A stretch of 64,000 bases of DNA from Verrucomicrobiia bacterium (GCA_030432565.1 JAUIGV010000026.1:1-64000), one strand, 5' to 3'; shown: positions 44,096-54,678, counted from the first letter of the stretch. The notes: generated by a model not told the origin, from the sequence alone. A program made the numbers and translations.

Positions 44096-45265
44096 ATGAG
44101 TCGCTCCAATTCTCCAACCCTCAGTCACCGGCTTGAGTATTGTGCCTATCGCGCCTTCGAGGGGATGTTCAGGATATTGTCGCTGGAAACCGTCTTCAGA
44201 CTCGGCGAATTTTCAGGATTGATTGTGCATCGCTTCAATCCCGGCCGGAGACAGCAAGTGATCCGAAACCTCCGCCTCGCATTTGGCGACGAAAAATCAC
44301 GACCGGAAATCGAACAACTCGCCGAAGAGGTTTTCGAGCGCACCGGAGCCAATTTCCTGACTTCACTTAAGATTCCTTTTCTCAGTGATGAGGAAATTCT
44401 AGGCAGGCTTGACTTTGAAGGATTGGACGAAGTCTTTGAGGCCACCGATAAAGGCGGCATTGTCATGGTCTCTCCGCACATGGGAAATTGGGAACTACTT
44501 GCCCAGGCCATCTTCCTGGCCGAGGGGAAATTTAAAGTTGGAACACACTACCGCCCTCTCAACAACGCCCTGATCAATGCCGTCGTCGAACGCCGGAGAA
44601 AGAGACGGGGCCTACAACTGTTCGCCAAAAAGTCCTCCACCCACCAAATCGCCAGCTTCGTTCGGGAAGGCGGCGCCATGGGCATCCTGGCCGACCAACG
44701 GGTTGGTGGGCGCGGAGCGGCCTGTCTCTTTTTTGGTCGACCCACCACCTGCTCGCCACTCCCTCACTTGATTGCCAAGCGGGGAAAAGGCCTCCTCGTC
44801 AGCCTCTCTTGTACAACGGTCGGAACGGCCCGCTGGCAGATTTCCTTCCGGCACATCCCGACAATCTCCGCCCAAGCATGTGCCGATAGCATCGAACAGG
44901 ACTGGCGCCGATCACCGGTCGACGTTTTTTGGTTTGAAGACCGCTGGCGAATCCAGGGAAAGCAACCGCTTGCTTTTCTCAACAAATATCAGGACGACCT
45001 TGAGATTCCCCGCCCCCTTCGGTCCGTGAACCTCGCCCCTGAAAATTGCGAGCTACCCTACCCCGGTCGCCTGATCACCCAAGAAGATCAGGAAGTGGAC
45101 TTCGATGAAAGCGACCAATTACTCCGCCGGAAGCTCAACGAAATCGCGGATTCCAGCACGACTCCGGTGGACGTCTTTCTTTGCCCAAGATCTCAAATGA
45201 AACGCATTAAAAAGCTCTCAGGAAAAATACTGGTCCTTCCGGCCGAAGAAGACTACCTATCGTGA
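44096..45265 (+). CDS. Lipid A secondary acyltransferase, LpxL/HtrB family
   Basis: A 389-residue membrane acyltransferase. The HX4E catalytic motif is in SPHMGNWE (His128, Glu133), preceded by a hydrophobic N-terminus, and [11 protein letters not shown] and VFWFEDRWR match later LpxL blocks. It adds an acyl chain to Kdo-lipid A. About 80 residues beyond the usual family end form a non-membrane tail of unknown role. It nearly touches the UDP-glucose dehydrogenase gene (4-bp GTGA overlap if the GTG start is used). Confidence 0.88.
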   Translation: MSRSNSPTLSHRLEYCAYRAFEGMFRILSLETVFRLGEFSGLIVHRFNPGRRQQVIRNLRLAFGDEKSRPEIEQLAEEVFERTGANFLTSLKIPFLSDEEILGRLDFEGLDEVFEATDKGGIVMVSPHMGNWELLAQAIFLAEGKFKVGTHYRPLNNALINAVVERRRKRRGLQLFAKKSSTHQIASFVREGGAMGILADQRVGGRGAACLFFGRPTTCSPLPHLIAKRGKGLLVSLSCTTVGTARWQISFRHIPTISAQACADSIEQDWRRSPVDVFWFEDRWRIQGKQPLAFLNKYQDDLEIPRPLRSVNLAPENCELPYPGRLITQEDQEVDFDESDQLLRRKLNEIADSSTTPVDVFLCPRSQMKRIKKLSGKILVLPAEEDYLS

Positions 45266-45291
45266 AGAATTCACCACTTTACAAAACACAA

Positions 45292-46650
45292 ATGAAAATC
45301 TGCTGCATCGGAGCCGGCTATGTTGGAGGTCCCACCATGGCAATGATCGCCACCAAATGTCCGGATATCGACGTCACCGTCGTGGACATCAATGCCGAAC
45401 GAATCGCAGCCTGGAACAGCAATGCGCTTCCAATCTACGAGAAAGGTTTGGACGAACTCGTCATCGCCGCCCGCGGAAAAAATCTCTTCTTCAGCACCGA
45501 CGTTGATCAAAGCATTGATGAGGCCGACATCATCTTTATTTCGGTCAATACTCCCACCAAAACATACGGAACCGGTGCCGGCAAAGCTTCCGACCTCAAG
45601 TTCATCGAACTCTGCGCCCGTAAGATCGCCGAAGTCTCAACCTCCGATAAGATTGTCGTCGAGAAATCCACCCTGCCCGTCCGCACCGCCGAGACCATTC
45701 GCACGATTCTCAACAACTGCCCCTCAAATGTAAATTTTGAGGTCCTCTCCAACCCTGAATTTCTTGCCGAGGGCACCGCAATCGAAGATCTCCTCGACCC
45801 GGACCGAGTCCTCATCGGGGGGGCTGAAACTCCCAAAGGACAAGCTGCCATACAGTCCTTGGTCGATGTCTATGCCCGCTGGGTTCCGCGAGAAAAAATC
45901 CTGACGACAAACGTCTGGTCATCCGAGCTGTCCAAGCTCACGGCCAACGCCTTCCTCGCGCAGCGGATCTCATCCATCAATGCCATCTCTGCTCTCTGTG
46001 AAGCCACCGAGGCAAATGTTGACGAGGTTGCCAGCGCCATCGGGACCGACTCCCGTATCGGCCCGAAGTTCCTCAAATCCTCAATCGGTTTCGGTGGTTC
46101 CTGCTTCCAAAAAGACGTCCTCAATCTGGTGTACCTTTGCGAACACTACGGTCTCAAAGAAGTTGCCGAGTATTGGGAGCAGGTTATTAAAATGAATGAC
46201 CACCAGCGCAGCCGCTTCGTCCAGCGCATCGTCAAAACCCTCTTCAACACCGTGTCCGGCAAGAAGATCGCCATGCTTGGGTTTGCCTTCAAAAAAGATA
46301 CCAATGACACCCGCGAATCTTCCGCGATTTACATCTGTCGGGACCTGATCGAGGAACAGGCTGAAGTTCATATTTATGATCCCAAGGTCACCCGCGAACA
46401 AATCTATCACGATCTGGAAATAGATGAAAATCATCCTTTGGTGCACATTGCCTCTTCCGCCGAAGAAGCCTGCGAAGGAGCCCACGCCCTCACGGTCGTG
46501 ACCGAGTGGGATGAATTCAAAACCCTCGATTATCAAAAGATTTTCGAACAGATGCTCAAGCCCGCCTTCGTCTTTGACGGTCGCAATATTCTCGACCTCG
46601 AAGCTCTTCGAGAGATCGGATTCAGCACCCACGGAGTCGGTAAAGCCTAG
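45292..46650 (+). CDS. ugd: UDP-glucose 6-dehydrogenase, animal-like type
   Basis: Oxidises UDP-glucose to UDP-glucuronate. The 452-residue protein opens [14 protein letters not shown], and blocks such as [57 protein letters not shown] and [12 protein letters not shown] match animal UGDH very closely, far more than the roughly 390-residue E. coli type. The catalytic Cys is about residue 271. An in-frame GTG at 45262 would add 10 residues; ATG 45292 matches the homologue start. The product can feed uronic acid into LPS. Ends sharing CTAG with the convergent stop. Confidence 0.95.
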   Translation: MKICCIGAGYVGGPTMAMIATKCPDIDVTVVDINAERIAAWNSNALPIYEKGLDELVIAARGKNLFFSTDVDQSIDEADIIFISVNTPTKTYGTGAGKASDLKFIELCARKIAEVSTSDKIVVEKSTLPVRTAETIRTILNNCPSNVNFEVLSNPEFLAEGTAIEDLLDPDRVLIGGAETPKGQAAIQSLVDVYARWVPREKILTTNVWSSELSKLTANAFLAQRISSINAISALCEATEANVDEVASAIGTDSRIGPKFLKSSIGFGGSCFQKDVLNLVYLCEHYGLKEVAEYWEQVIKMNDHQRSRFVQRIVKTLFNTVSGKKIAMLGFAFKKDTNDTRESSAIYICRDLIEEQAEVHIYDPKVTREQIYHDLEIDENHPLVHIASSAEEACEGAHALTVVTEWDEFKTLDYQKIFEQMLKPAFVFDGRNILDLEALREIGFSTHGVGKA

Positions 46651-48800
46651 TGGTAAAGATAGACCGGCGACTCGCCAACTTCGTTAAGCTCGATCCGTTT
46701 CCCGAAGACATCCAGAGCATGGTCAAAATCGACCGGCCACGGCCCTGCATATGTGCGGCGATTGCACCACATCAGAGTGACCTGACCACCGTCTTTTTTG
46801 AATCGCAGGGCGTAGACCTCCCGACCCAGTTCCAGCCGCTCCACAAAAGTGGCCTCACCCAACTCCTTGAGAAAAGTCCGCAACATCGCAAAAGCCGGAC
46901 GCTCACGCCACCCCTCCGGAGATCTCTCGTCCACCAACCCAAAGCCGTGGGCAACGAGTCGCCACCAATACACCTGATCCACAAATCCGGAACAAAGGGT
47001 GAGGACCAAATACCTTAGCATATAAAATCCATAATACTCTTCCGTCACATGGACCCTGCTTCCCCGGGCATGCTTTGGCTGATAGGTCGCCGAAACCGGT
47101 GACCATTCTCCGGTCCACTCCAAAGGCCAATTCACTTCAGAAACAACCACCCGTTCTTCACAGCGGCCCGACCACCGGGCAATCGCCTTCAACAGCCCCG
47201 CCTTCTCCACCGTCCCAAAAGCGCCCTGCTTGTTTTCAGGAGCACCCCGTCGATCAACATAGAGGTGATGAGACAAGGCATCATAGTGAAACCCCTTGGG
47301 AGTTGTTGCCAAAGCCCCCATCAAATAATGGTATTCGAAATCAATGCATGCCGGACCGGAAAACCGGATCTTGGGAAACTTCTCCCGCAGCGCTTTAAAA
47401 GGAGCCACCAGGTCAGAATGCTCCTTCAAACTGTGCACGCCCCATTTCACCCGATTTACGACATGGCAGATCTCCACCATGGCCACTTTTCCTGCCATCC
47501 GGCTGAGCACGAATTCCAAAAATTCCCTCCATGATTCGGGACTGAGTACTGCCTCTCGATCCTGAAGCAAGGCAACCATGATTTCCACGCCCTCGCCATG
47601 AAGACGGTCCAAAACCTCAAGCCCCTTCTCCCACTGTTCCCGGCCTTCATGGTGACCAAACCTCATTAAAACCGGCACCCTTCCCAATTCCTCCAAGAAC
47701 TTCAATTGCGGTTCGATTTCCAAATCCGCCATCTCCACCGACATCCCAATCCGCCCTCGCAAGTCAACCTTCCGCTGAAAGGCCCCTGCCATCTGTCGAC
47801 GATACTCCCGCCAAACACCTGGCAGTGCCCTCGCCGTCGCCCCCGCGATCCGGATATGATTCCACATCGACTGACATTTTTTGCGCTCGCGGCGTTCCAG
47901 AGTTATCGCAGCTTGGGCAGATTTCCGGTCCCAGACCCAGACATCCTTCATCTTCAATCCCTTCGACTTCCGCCCCCGCCGCCAGGTCTTAATGGGGTGC
48001 CGCCACTTCCGGCTTCGTGTCCACCATTCAAATCTTCGGCGGGCCTTCTTAAACTCCTTCCGAAATTCCAAAGGAACCTTCACCCCCCAATAAATACGAA
48101 CCAACACTTCAAGGAAGGCCGAAGGCATGAGCAACCGCCCGAAATCAAGGGCCCGCTCCCGCATCTCCAGCTTCTTTCGAATCCTCCCCCGATTTAGATC
48201 GATCACATTCACCTCACCCCACTCATCCCCAATCCGCGGAGTCAGCTCCATATTCTGATTCCCCAAATCCCGATGACAAAACCCGGCGTCGTGCATCTTC
48301 CTCATCGTCGCCGCCACTTTTTCCAGCAACCCCACCAAATGATCCGCCGGTCCCCGATCCTGATACACTCCCTTCAACTCGTCTCTCAGACTCTTCAAGC
48401 CCTTCAGGTATTCCGATAAGTAATAGCTCTCCACCAACCTGCCACCTTCCCAACGATCGAAGTAGGCAAAAGGCGACGGGGTCCCCACGCCATGCTCTTG
48501 CAAAAAACAGGCAGCGGCAAAAGAGCGCGCTGCCTTTGACCCCCTCTCCCGGTCGTAACGATCCTTCCAGCCACCTTGCTTCCCAAATGCCTTTACCGCG
48601 ACCTCCAACTTGCGACCATCGTGTTCAAAATTCAAAACCACCACCCGGTGCCGACCTTTGGCCAAAACTCCATCCGTAGCCGAAAAAATCTCCTCCCGCA
48701 GCCCCTCCATCCTAACCCCATCAAAGAACTGTGCCAAATCACGACGGACCTCACCCGTGAATCCATGATGATCATAGTCTTGAAAGCCCGCTTGCCCCAT
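46647..48800 (-). CDS. LPS-kinase/glycoside-hydrolase-like fusion protein
   Basis: A 717-residue cytoplasmic protein. The N-half (about 1-250) is a WaaP/InaA-type kinase: Lys in VAVKAFG (about 70), HRDLGNQN (about 176-183) and Asp in VIDLNRG (about 201). The C-half (about 360-717) looks like a TIM-barrel glycosidase, with candidate catalytic Glu in VEICHVVN (about 443) and SEVNWPLEW (about 555). No signal peptide is seen. Start ATG 48800; a TTG at 48848 is possible. Its stop overlaps ugd in CTAG. Role inferred: phosphorylating core sugar with a linked sugar-trimming or binding domain. Confidence 0.75.
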   Translation of the reverse strand: MGQAGFQDYDHHGFTGEVRRDLAQFFDGVRMEGLREEIFSATDGVLAKGRHRVVVLNFEHDGRKLEVAVKAFGKQGGWKDRYDRERGSKAARSFAAACFLQEHGVGTPSPFAYFDRWEGGRLVESYYLSEYLKGLKSLRDELKGVYQDRGPADHLVGLLEKVAATMRKMHDAGFCHRDLGNQNMELTPRIGDEWGEVNVIDLNRGRIRKKLEMRERALDFGRLLMPSAFLEVLVRIYWGVKVPLEFRKEFKKARRRFEWWTRSRKWRHPIKTWRRGRKSKGLKMKDVWVWDRKSAQAAITLERRERKKCQSMWNHIRIAGATARALPGVWREYRRQMAGAFQRKVDLRGRIGMSVEMADLEIEPQLKFLEELGRVPVLMRFGHHEGREQWEKGLEVLDRLHGEGVEIMVALLQDREAVLSPESWREFLEFVLSRMAGKVAMVEICHVVNRVKWGVHSLKEHSDLVAPFKALREKFPKIRFSGPACIDFEYHYLMGALATTPKGFHYDALSHHLYVDRRGAPENKQGAFGTVEKAGLLKAIARWSGRCEERVVVSEVNWPLEWTGEWSPVSATYQPKHARGSRVHVTEEYYGFYMLRYLVLTLCSGFVDQVYWWRLVAHGFGLVDERSPEGWRERPAFAMLRTFLKELGEATFVERLELGREVYALRFKKDGGQVTLMWCNRRTYAGPWPVDFDHALDVFGKRIELNEVGESPVYLYH

Positions 48801-49002
48801 CCACCTTTCCTTACGCCCCGCGGTATTCAAAGGCAACGATTTTAGCAAAAACAGGGTGCCCGCCCCATCCCTGCCTCACTGCATTCTCCAGACTCCAGCC
48901 AATGGGATTCGCTCTCGACGAAGAACCGACTCCGCAACTACGCTTCCACAATCCAAATCACCAACAGTGGACCTTTGGAGCGAAACATAAAAGCAGCATC
49001 CC

Positions 49003-50070
49003 GTGAACCTCGGCATCTTCCTCCAGCACTATTTTCCCTACGGGGGACTGCAACGTGATGCCGTGAGATTCGCCCGGCATGCCGGCAACGCCACCCTCGT
49101 CGTCTCAACCTCCACTTGCCAACCTGCCGGAATCAAGCTCCTCCAGCTAAACTCCGGAGGCCACACGAACCACGGCAAACTCGCCCGATTCAGCCGCGAT
49201 TGCCAAAATCTCAATCAGTTCAGCGCAAACATCGCCTTCAGCCGTATCCCCGGTAGCAATTTCCACTTTTGCGGCGATCCCTGCTACCGCGAACGATTTC
49301 TAAAAAAGAAGCCCGCCATTGCCGGTCTTCTCCCCCGATACCGCTTTTACCTTGAAAACGAACGTCACATCTTCGGCCCTGACTCCCCGACTCACATCTT
49401 CTTCCTCTCCGAAGCATCCGTGGTCCCCTTTCAAGAGCACTATAACCTTCAATCTTCTCGCTACACCATCCTCCCTCCATGGCTCGACCGCCCGGCCACT
49501 CCTGCTCCTGAAAACCCGCCCATTCGCGCCGAACTTAACCTACCAAGAGACACCCCGATCCTCCTTTTCGTTGCCTCGAACTACCAACTCAAAGGGCTCG
49601 ATCTCGCCCTGCAATCCTTGGCCCTGCTGACCGGGGAAGGGAAAAAATGCCACCTCGTCATCTGCGGACAAGATGATCCAGCTCCCTTCAAAAAACTAGC
49701 CGACTCACTTCAGCTTACACCCCGGACTCACTTCATGGGACCCCGCGATGACATCCCGGCGATCATGATGCAGAGCACCCTTCTCATCCATCCGGCACGC
49801 ATGGAAGCAGCCGGCATGGTCCTAACCGAGGCCCTCACCCACCAACTCCCTACTCTCTGCACCTCCCACTGCGGCTACGCTCAACACACCATCGCAGCTG
49901 GATGTCTTCACCTATCCAACGCCCCGTCTGCTGAAGAAATCGCAGCCAAAACAGAGGAATCACTCGCCCAACGTCAGGCTATCATCCCTAAAATCCGAGA
50001 TTGGTGCTCACAACCCGGACGTTACGAAACCGCCGAACTCATGCTGGCAAAAATCGCTCAGGCTCGTTGA
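49003..50070 (+). CDS. Glycosyltransferase family 4, WaaG-like
   Basis: A 355-residue GT-B transferase starting at GTG 49003: MNLGIFLQHYFPYGGLQRDA, the FPFGGLQRDF-type opening of WaaG (LPS core glucosyltransferase I). The donor site is AAGMVLTEALTHQLPTL. It likely adds the first hexose to core heptose or its equivalent. It overlaps the convergent kinase gene by 32 bp and is divergent from the fusion gene at 48800. Confidence 0.87.
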   Translation: MNLGIFLQHYFPYGGLQRDAVRFARHAGNATLVVSTSTCQPAGIKLLQLNSGGHTNHGKLARFSRDCQNLNQFSANIAFSRIPGSNFHFCGDPCYRERFLKKKPAIAGLLPRYRFYLENERHIFGPDSPTHIFFLSEASVVPFQEHYNLQSSRYTILPPWLDRPATPAPENPPIRAELNLPRDTPILLFVASNYQLKGLDLALQSLALLTGEGKKCHLVICGQDDPAPFKKLADSLQLTPRTHFMGPRDDIPAIMMQSTLLIHPARMEAAGMVLTEALTHQLPTLCTSHCGYAQHTIAAGCLHLSNAPSAEEIAAKTEESLAQRQAIIPKIRDWCSQPGRYETAELMLAKIAQAR

Positions 50071-50668
50071 GCTGGGACCGGATCCCGTCCTGGAAAGATT
50101 GCCACTCGTCCGCGCTCAAAACACCGGGGTCACACTCTTCATTCATCCTGACAACGCGGGACCAAAATGACTTACGAACCACCGACATCCCCTCCTTAAC
50201 CTCCACATCGATCCAGTAAAGATTCCCCTCTCGATCAGACATCACGTTGCGAAAATGGAAATCAACGAAAAGAATTCCATGATTTGCCATCACCGCCAAC
50301 TCGCGCTCCAGGTTCTTTAAAATCGTGGCCCGCAGCGGCCCCTTGAGAGCCTCACTGACATCCTCAACATCGTGAACATATCGATAGAGCAAGGCCGCCT
50401 CGAAAGGGCCGGTTCCCGGATAAAAACTCAGCACTCCCAGCGGCTCCGGCGTCATCAGGCCCACCTTGATTAAACTCCTCATCGACCTGTCCTGCTTATG
50501 AGCTTTTGTCTTCTTGAACAAGATCCGCATCCACCCCAAAAGATATCCCTTCGAGGGAAACGCCTTGGCGACCTGATCGTCCTCCATCAAAACCATCAGC
50601 CCTCCGTTCGACTCATTGCGATGAAGGACCTTCCAGTCTTTAAGCCAACCAGATACTGAAACGGGCAC
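50039..50668 (-). CDS. LPS kinase-like protein (InaA/WaaP superfamily)
   Basis: A 209-residue protein from GTG 50668. The catalytic-loop analogue is GILFVDFHFRNVMSD (the usual His of HxD is Val-Asp-Phe-His here) followed by the Asp in LYWIDVEV, as in sugar kinases of the LPS core. It is shorter than WaaP and lacks a clear glycine loop. Function as active kinase is thus uncertain. The tail overlaps the end of the WaaG-like gene by 32 bp. Confidence 0.7.
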   Translation of the reverse strand: MPVSVSGWLKDWKVLHRNESNGGLMVLMEDDQVAKAFPSKGYLLGWMRILFKKTKAHKQDRSMRSLIKVGLMTPEPLGVLSFYPGTGPFEAALLYRYVHDVEDVSEALKGPLRATILKNLERELAVMANHGILFVDFHFRNVMSDREGNLYWIDVEVKEGMSVVRKSFWSRVVRMNEECDPGVLSADEWQSFQDGIRSQLNEPERFLPA

Positions 50669-50784
50669 TCGAAATTACAGAACTTGCACCACTACAAAGC
50701 AAGGGAATATCCTGTTCTTTCATCTTCCAGCGACACGACTTCCGGGATGAGATGACCCTTGAGCAAATGGAAAATCAATGAAAG

Positions 50785-51537
50785 ATGACCAAACAGACCA
50801 TGAGCCACGAATCCCGAACGCAACGATCGCTCACGCACCGGGAGTATCAACTTCGATCAACCCTTGACGAGCCCACGGCCAGACAACTTCTCGATGACAT
50901 CATCGAAAAATCATACTTGGTTCAGAAAATTTTCAGAGACAGCCGGGCTACCTATGCCGCCCATCTGCAAGTCGGAGATGAACAACTCATCCACAAAATC
51001 CCGAGAGCCAGATTGAAACGAACCTGGGAAAAACTGATCACTGTGATTCGCGATAGCGAGAGCTTCAGGACATTCGACAATTTGCAGTTGATGAACCAAC
51101 TCGGGTTCAAAGCCCCAGCGCCTCTATTGGCCGGAGAAAAACGACGGATGGGTTTTGTCGTCGACTCTTTCTGCTGCTATCGCTTCGAAGAAGGGAAAGA
51201 GGCCGGACCAAACGATGCGGAACAAGTCGTCAACGAACTGCTAAGACTCCACGAAAAAGGGTATTTGAGAACCGACGCAAAAGCCGCCAACTTCCTGATA
51301 ACCGACAAAGGCGTGACCTTCATCGACTTTAGATTGAAAAAGCCCGGCCTGTTTCCGAAACTCAAAAAACAAATGGAACTGGCGCGCCTCGCCCGAGTCT
51401 ACCCCGAGAGCCTCGCATACATTCCAGAGAACGTTCGGACCTCCCGCTCGTTTAAATTGGCGACTTGGCTGGAGCGAAAAAACATCGAGATCAAGGCGGC
51501 CAGACGCCGCGTTAAACGGGCATTCAAGTCGAGCTAG
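50785..51537 (+). CDS. LPS core heptose kinase, WaaY/RfaY-like
   Basis: A 250-residue kinase-fold protein. The catalytic region LRTDAKAANFLITDKGVTFIDFRLKKP fits the WaaY pattern (Asp in the catalytic loop, Asn, then IIDF/IDF metal Asp); the full stretch is at about residues 169-195. WaaY phosphorylates heptose II of the LPS core. Alternative start ATG 50800. It begins a run of four plus-strand genes that goes on to 54678, after a 116-bp divergent gap to the other kinase. Confidence 0.83.
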   Translation: MTKQTMSHESRTQRSLTHREYQLRSTLDEPTARQLLDDIIEKSYLVQKIFRDSRATYAAHLQVGDEQLIHKIPRARLKRTWEKLITVIRDSESFRTFDNLQLMNQLGFKAPAPLLAGEKRRMGFVVDSFCCYRFEEGKEAGPNDAEQVVNELLRLHEKGYLRTDAKAANFLITDKGVTFIDFRLKKPGLFPKLKKQMELARLARVYPESLAYIPENVRTSRSFKLATWLERKNIEIKAARRRVKRAFKSS

Positions 51538-51657
51538 TCTCAGAACAGCTTAAAATCCTCGAGACCAGTCGCCCCGGTTAATATCCATGCGTTCCAATTC
51601 GATTTGTGTATGGTTTCTGCGAGCCCCATACCACTCTTCACCCTCTCACAGTTCCTC

Positions 51658-52497
51658 ATGACTTCGAAGACATCATCCATTCGGAACCAGAAAAAGCACT
51701 TCGATAGAGGACTGGCTCTCTACTCGGACAAGGTCGCTCTCTTCCCCGCACTCACCGAGGTCCTCCAAAACCTCGATTCCATCGCGAAATCCGATACCTT
51801 GAAAATCTATAAAAGAGAGAGGCGCAAAGCTGTCCTTCTCATGCACCGACCGTCTATGGAAGGAGGATCCCTTGTAATCAAGGGCTTCCCTTTGAAGAAG
51901 CTCAGCAATCAAATCCGTCCCGGTCGATTTGGTCGAATGGAAGCTCACAACATGCTGGAGGCAGAGCGACTGAAGATTAAATCTCCCCGCTATCTGGGTT
52001 TCTTCGAGCTTCGAAGATTCGGCCTCACCAAAGCCAACGGTGTCATCATGGAACCACTCGAGTCCCATAAAACCCTGATGGAATTTGCCGAAGAGAATCC
52101 CGCCAACGCCAGGAAGGCCTTCACTCTCGCCATACCCACCATTGCCCAACTCTACCAACTTGGCGCCAACCACATTGATGTCAGCCCTCATAACATCATG
52201 GCGGAGAACCTCAGCGATACTCCCTACCTCATCGACTGGCAGGCCTGCCGGTTCATTTCGCCACGCAACAATCACCAGCTCATTCTTCAAGCCGCCCAAT
52301 TCCTCCGCTATCTCAATGGGATCTATTCGGCCGCCTCCCGGGAGGAATGGCTTTCCACTCTTTTTCAAACCGTCAATCCCGACCTCCCCAAGGAGACGTT
52401 CATCGAAAACGCCCTTCACTACGCCCAAGAACCCCGACCTAGCAACGAATTCCGCTACCGCCTCAACTTCGACCTCAATCAACCGCAAAAAAACTGA
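51658..52497 (+). CDS. LPS kinase-like protein, KdkA/InaA type
   Basis: A 279-residue protein with a kinase-type catalytic region GANHIDVSPHNIMAEN (HxD as HID, then Asn) and metal Asp in YLIDWQACRF, as in Kdo kinase and aminoglycoside-type folds. An extended N-terminus with an upstream TTG/ATG (51604/51610) is possible; the ATG at 51658 begins the charged, kinase-like region. Next gene starts 5 bp later. Substrate probably a core sugar such as Kdo or heptose. Confidence 0.75.
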   Translation: MTSKTSSIRNQKKHFDRGLALYSDKVALFPALTEVLQNLDSIAKSDTLKIYKRERRKAVLLMHRPSMEGGSLVIKGFPLKKLSNQIRPGRFGRMEAHNMLEAERLKIKSPRYLGFFELRRFGLTKANGVIMEPLESHKTLMEFAEENPANARKAFTLAIPTIAQLYQLGANHIDVSPHNIMAENLSDTPYLIDWQACRFISPRNNHQLILQAAQFLRYLNGIYSAASREEWLSTLFQTVNPDLPKETFIENALHYAQEPRPSNEFRYRLNFDLNQPQKN

Positions 52498-52501
52498 TCG
52501 T

Positions 52502-53725
52502 ATGCTTCGCCCCAGGCACCTCATCAACTTTCTTCGGATCGAGTCCCGCCGCCGCAAATCGAAAAAGCGGGGAGGGAAATTCAAGCTGAAGATTGGCAAC
52601 GTCGTTGATTTTTTCGGTGAACTTGATCGAGCGCGAATCGACTACGTCGTCCTCCGTTGGTTCGAAGAAGTGCCCCTCTCCCCCGAAGCAGAGAAAACAA
52701 CGACCAAGGACATCGATATTCTCTTTCGGCACACCGACCTCAAGAAGGTCATGTGGATCGGGGCCCGCTTTCCAGGAAACGTCGTTGCGGAATTTTACAG
52801 CGTCACCGGAAAAAGAGGAACCTCTGCCAGAGGGTATCCCTACTATCCACCGCGCCTCGCCGAGCAGATTATTTCAAACCGGGAGCGTTACGGGGATCAC
52901 TTCTACATCCCGTCGCCCCGTGTGCACTTTCAGTCGCTCTGCTACCACCTCGTTTTTCACAAGGGATTTGAATCAGGCCTTCCAATCAGCTCAACGGACC
53001 CACCCCGGGACACGGGCACCAGAGACTACCAGACCATCCTGTCACATCTCGCAGAGCAATTGGGCCTCAATCTGGAACAACCGATTACGCTCGAATCACT
53101 CTACAGGCATTTGGTCGCGACCGGGTGGACGATGCCTTACGATCTAAAACTTCGCTGGCGGTTTTGCCAAAAAGAATGGCTCACCCACCTCTGCCGATTG
53201 GAGGAAGCGGCGGACTTTACCTTTGCTGAAAAACTCCCCGGCCTGATCGTCTTCCTCATCAGAGACGATGGCTCCTCTTCTCCCGAAATCCTCAACGCCA
53301 CGGTCGGCAAAATTGAAGAGCAGTTTGAGGTGGCAGACACCATTCACCTCGATGAGACCCAACAAGAACGGGTCGTCCACAATGTTCGAGGAGGAAATTG
53401 GCTCGAATACCGGGACAAGATCATGGTCCCTCCCACCATCGCCTTAATCTGCTTTGATCCCTCTCCCCAACTCCTCACCGAAGATCACCCTTCCTTCAAA
53501 AAATACCCACTGATCACCAACTTAAACGTGTTGGTAAAGAATCAGATTCGCAGTCAAATCAACGAACAATTTCCGTTGCCGAAAAAGGTTAGAACAGTCC
53601 TTCACAGCAGCGACAATACCATGGAGGCTCACCACCATCTTTACTATATCGTGGGAAAAGAAGCCTACCCTGGTTTCTGCGAAGACCTCCTAAAAAAGCA
53701 CCTTCCTGAGAAAAGCGCATCGTGA
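52502..53725 (+). CDS. Nucleotidyltransferase-fold protein of the LPS cluster, unknown
   Basis: A 407-residue soluble protein. The first 140 residues carry YVVLRWFEE and TTKDIDILF, where the Asp-x-Asp recalls a nucleotidyltransferase metal site, followed by RVHFQSLCYHLVFHKG. The C-terminal part (about 280-400) has PTIALICFDPSP and VLHSSDNTMEAHH, with no family I can name. It lies between a kinase gene and a glycosyltransferase gene (GTGA overlap), which argues for a role in LPS or surface-polymer sugar modification. Confidence 0.68.
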   Translation: MLRPRHLINFLRIESRRRKSKKRGGKFKLKIGNVVDFFGELDRARIDYVVLRWFEEVPLSPEAEKTTTKDIDILFRHTDLKKVMWIGARFPGNVVAEFYSVTGKRGTSARGYPYYPPRLAEQIISNRERYGDHFYIPSPRVHFQSLCYHLVFHKGFESGLPISSTDPPRDTGTRDYQTILSHLAEQLGLNLEQPITLESLYRHLVATGWTMPYDLKLRWRFCQKEWLTHLCRLEEAADFTFAEKLPGLIVFLIRDDGSSSPEILNATVGKIEEQFEVADTIHLDETQQERVVHNVRGGNWLEYRDKIMVPPTIALICFDPSPQLLTEDHPSFKKYPLITNLNVLVKNQIRSQINEQFPLPKKVRTVLHSSDNTMEAHHHLYYIVGKEAYPGFCEDLLKKHLPEKSAS

Positions 53726-54678
53726 ATCAACTTCACCTGAACATCATCGCTCGAACTAACGGAGTGGGCTTGGATCGCGATGTCGACCTCATCCACGCGA
53801 CCGCAACCGGAGTCGGCTTCAAAGTCACGGTGAGTCACTGCCGGGAGATTCCCTTTTACTCGAATTGGCTCCCTACTAAACCGCGATTCGACGCGAACAT
53901 CTTCCTCGAGCGAATCTTCCCGCGTTGGCTTGGCTCCGCACGCCTCAACTTCCTGATCCCGAATCAAGAACGGTTCCCCCGCCGACATATCCCACGCCTC
54001 AGGAAGATCGACCACGTCCTCTGCAAGAGTCAACACGCACTTCAGGTCTTTGGAAAAAGACACCCTTCCTGCAAATTTCTCGGCTTCACCTCTACTGACC
54101 TCTGCGACACTACGGTCGTCAGGAAGAAAAACGCCATCCTTCACCTTGCGGGCCGCAGCACGTTGAAGGGGACGGAAACCGTCCTCGAGCTTTGGAAAAA
54201 ACACCCTGAGTGGCCCACTCTCACCCTTCTCCAGCACAAGGATAATGCTCCCGATGAAGTCCCAAAAAACGTAAATCTCATCTCTGACTACTTGAGCGAC
54301 GAGGACATCATCAAACTCGTTAATGAGCATCCCATCCATCTCTGCCCTTCCCTCTCCGAAGGCTGGGGACACTACATCGTCGAGGCGATGAGCTGCGGAG
54401 CCACCGTAATCACCACCGACGGACCTCCCATGAATGAACTCGTACAGGCTGATCGCGGAATTCTCGTCGATGCTCCCGAGACCGAACCTCGACACCTTGG
54501 CACAAACTTCAAAGTAGATCCGAAGGGCCTCGAAGCAGCCATCGAAAGAGCAACCACCATGTCTCAGGAGGATCTTGATTTACTTCAATTGAAAGCCCGA
54601 ACCTGGATGCTGAAAAATCATAAGGACTTTGAAGTTCGTTTCCCGGAACTCGTTTCGAGTCTCATTTCTTCCTCTTAA
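53722..54678 (+). CDS. Glycosyltransferase family 4
   Basis: A 318-residue GT-B transferase from GTG 53722, overlapping the previous stop by 4 bp. The donor site SEGWGHYIVEAMSCGATVITTDGPP matches GT4 enzymes (E-x7-E type); the segment is at about residues 212-236. It is somewhat short, lacking part of the N-terminal acceptor domain of WaaG. Acceptor is likely the LPS core. Shares TTAA with the convergent msbA stop. Confidence 0.84.
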   Translation: MNQLHLNIIARTNGVGLDRDVDLIHATATGVGFKVTVSHCREIPFYSNWLPTKPRFDANIFLERIFPRWLGSARLNFLIPNQERFPRRHIPRLRKIDHVLCKSQHALQVFGKRHPSCKFLGFTSTDLCDTTVVRKKNAILHLAGRSTLKGTETVLELWKKHPEWPTLTLLQHKDNAPDEVPKNVNLISDYLSDEDIIKLVNEHPIHLCPSLSEGWGHYIVEAMSCGATVITTDGPPMNELVQADRGILVDAPETEPRHLGTNFKVDPKGLEAAIERATTMSQEDLDLLQLKARTWMLKNHKDFEVRFPELVSSLISSS

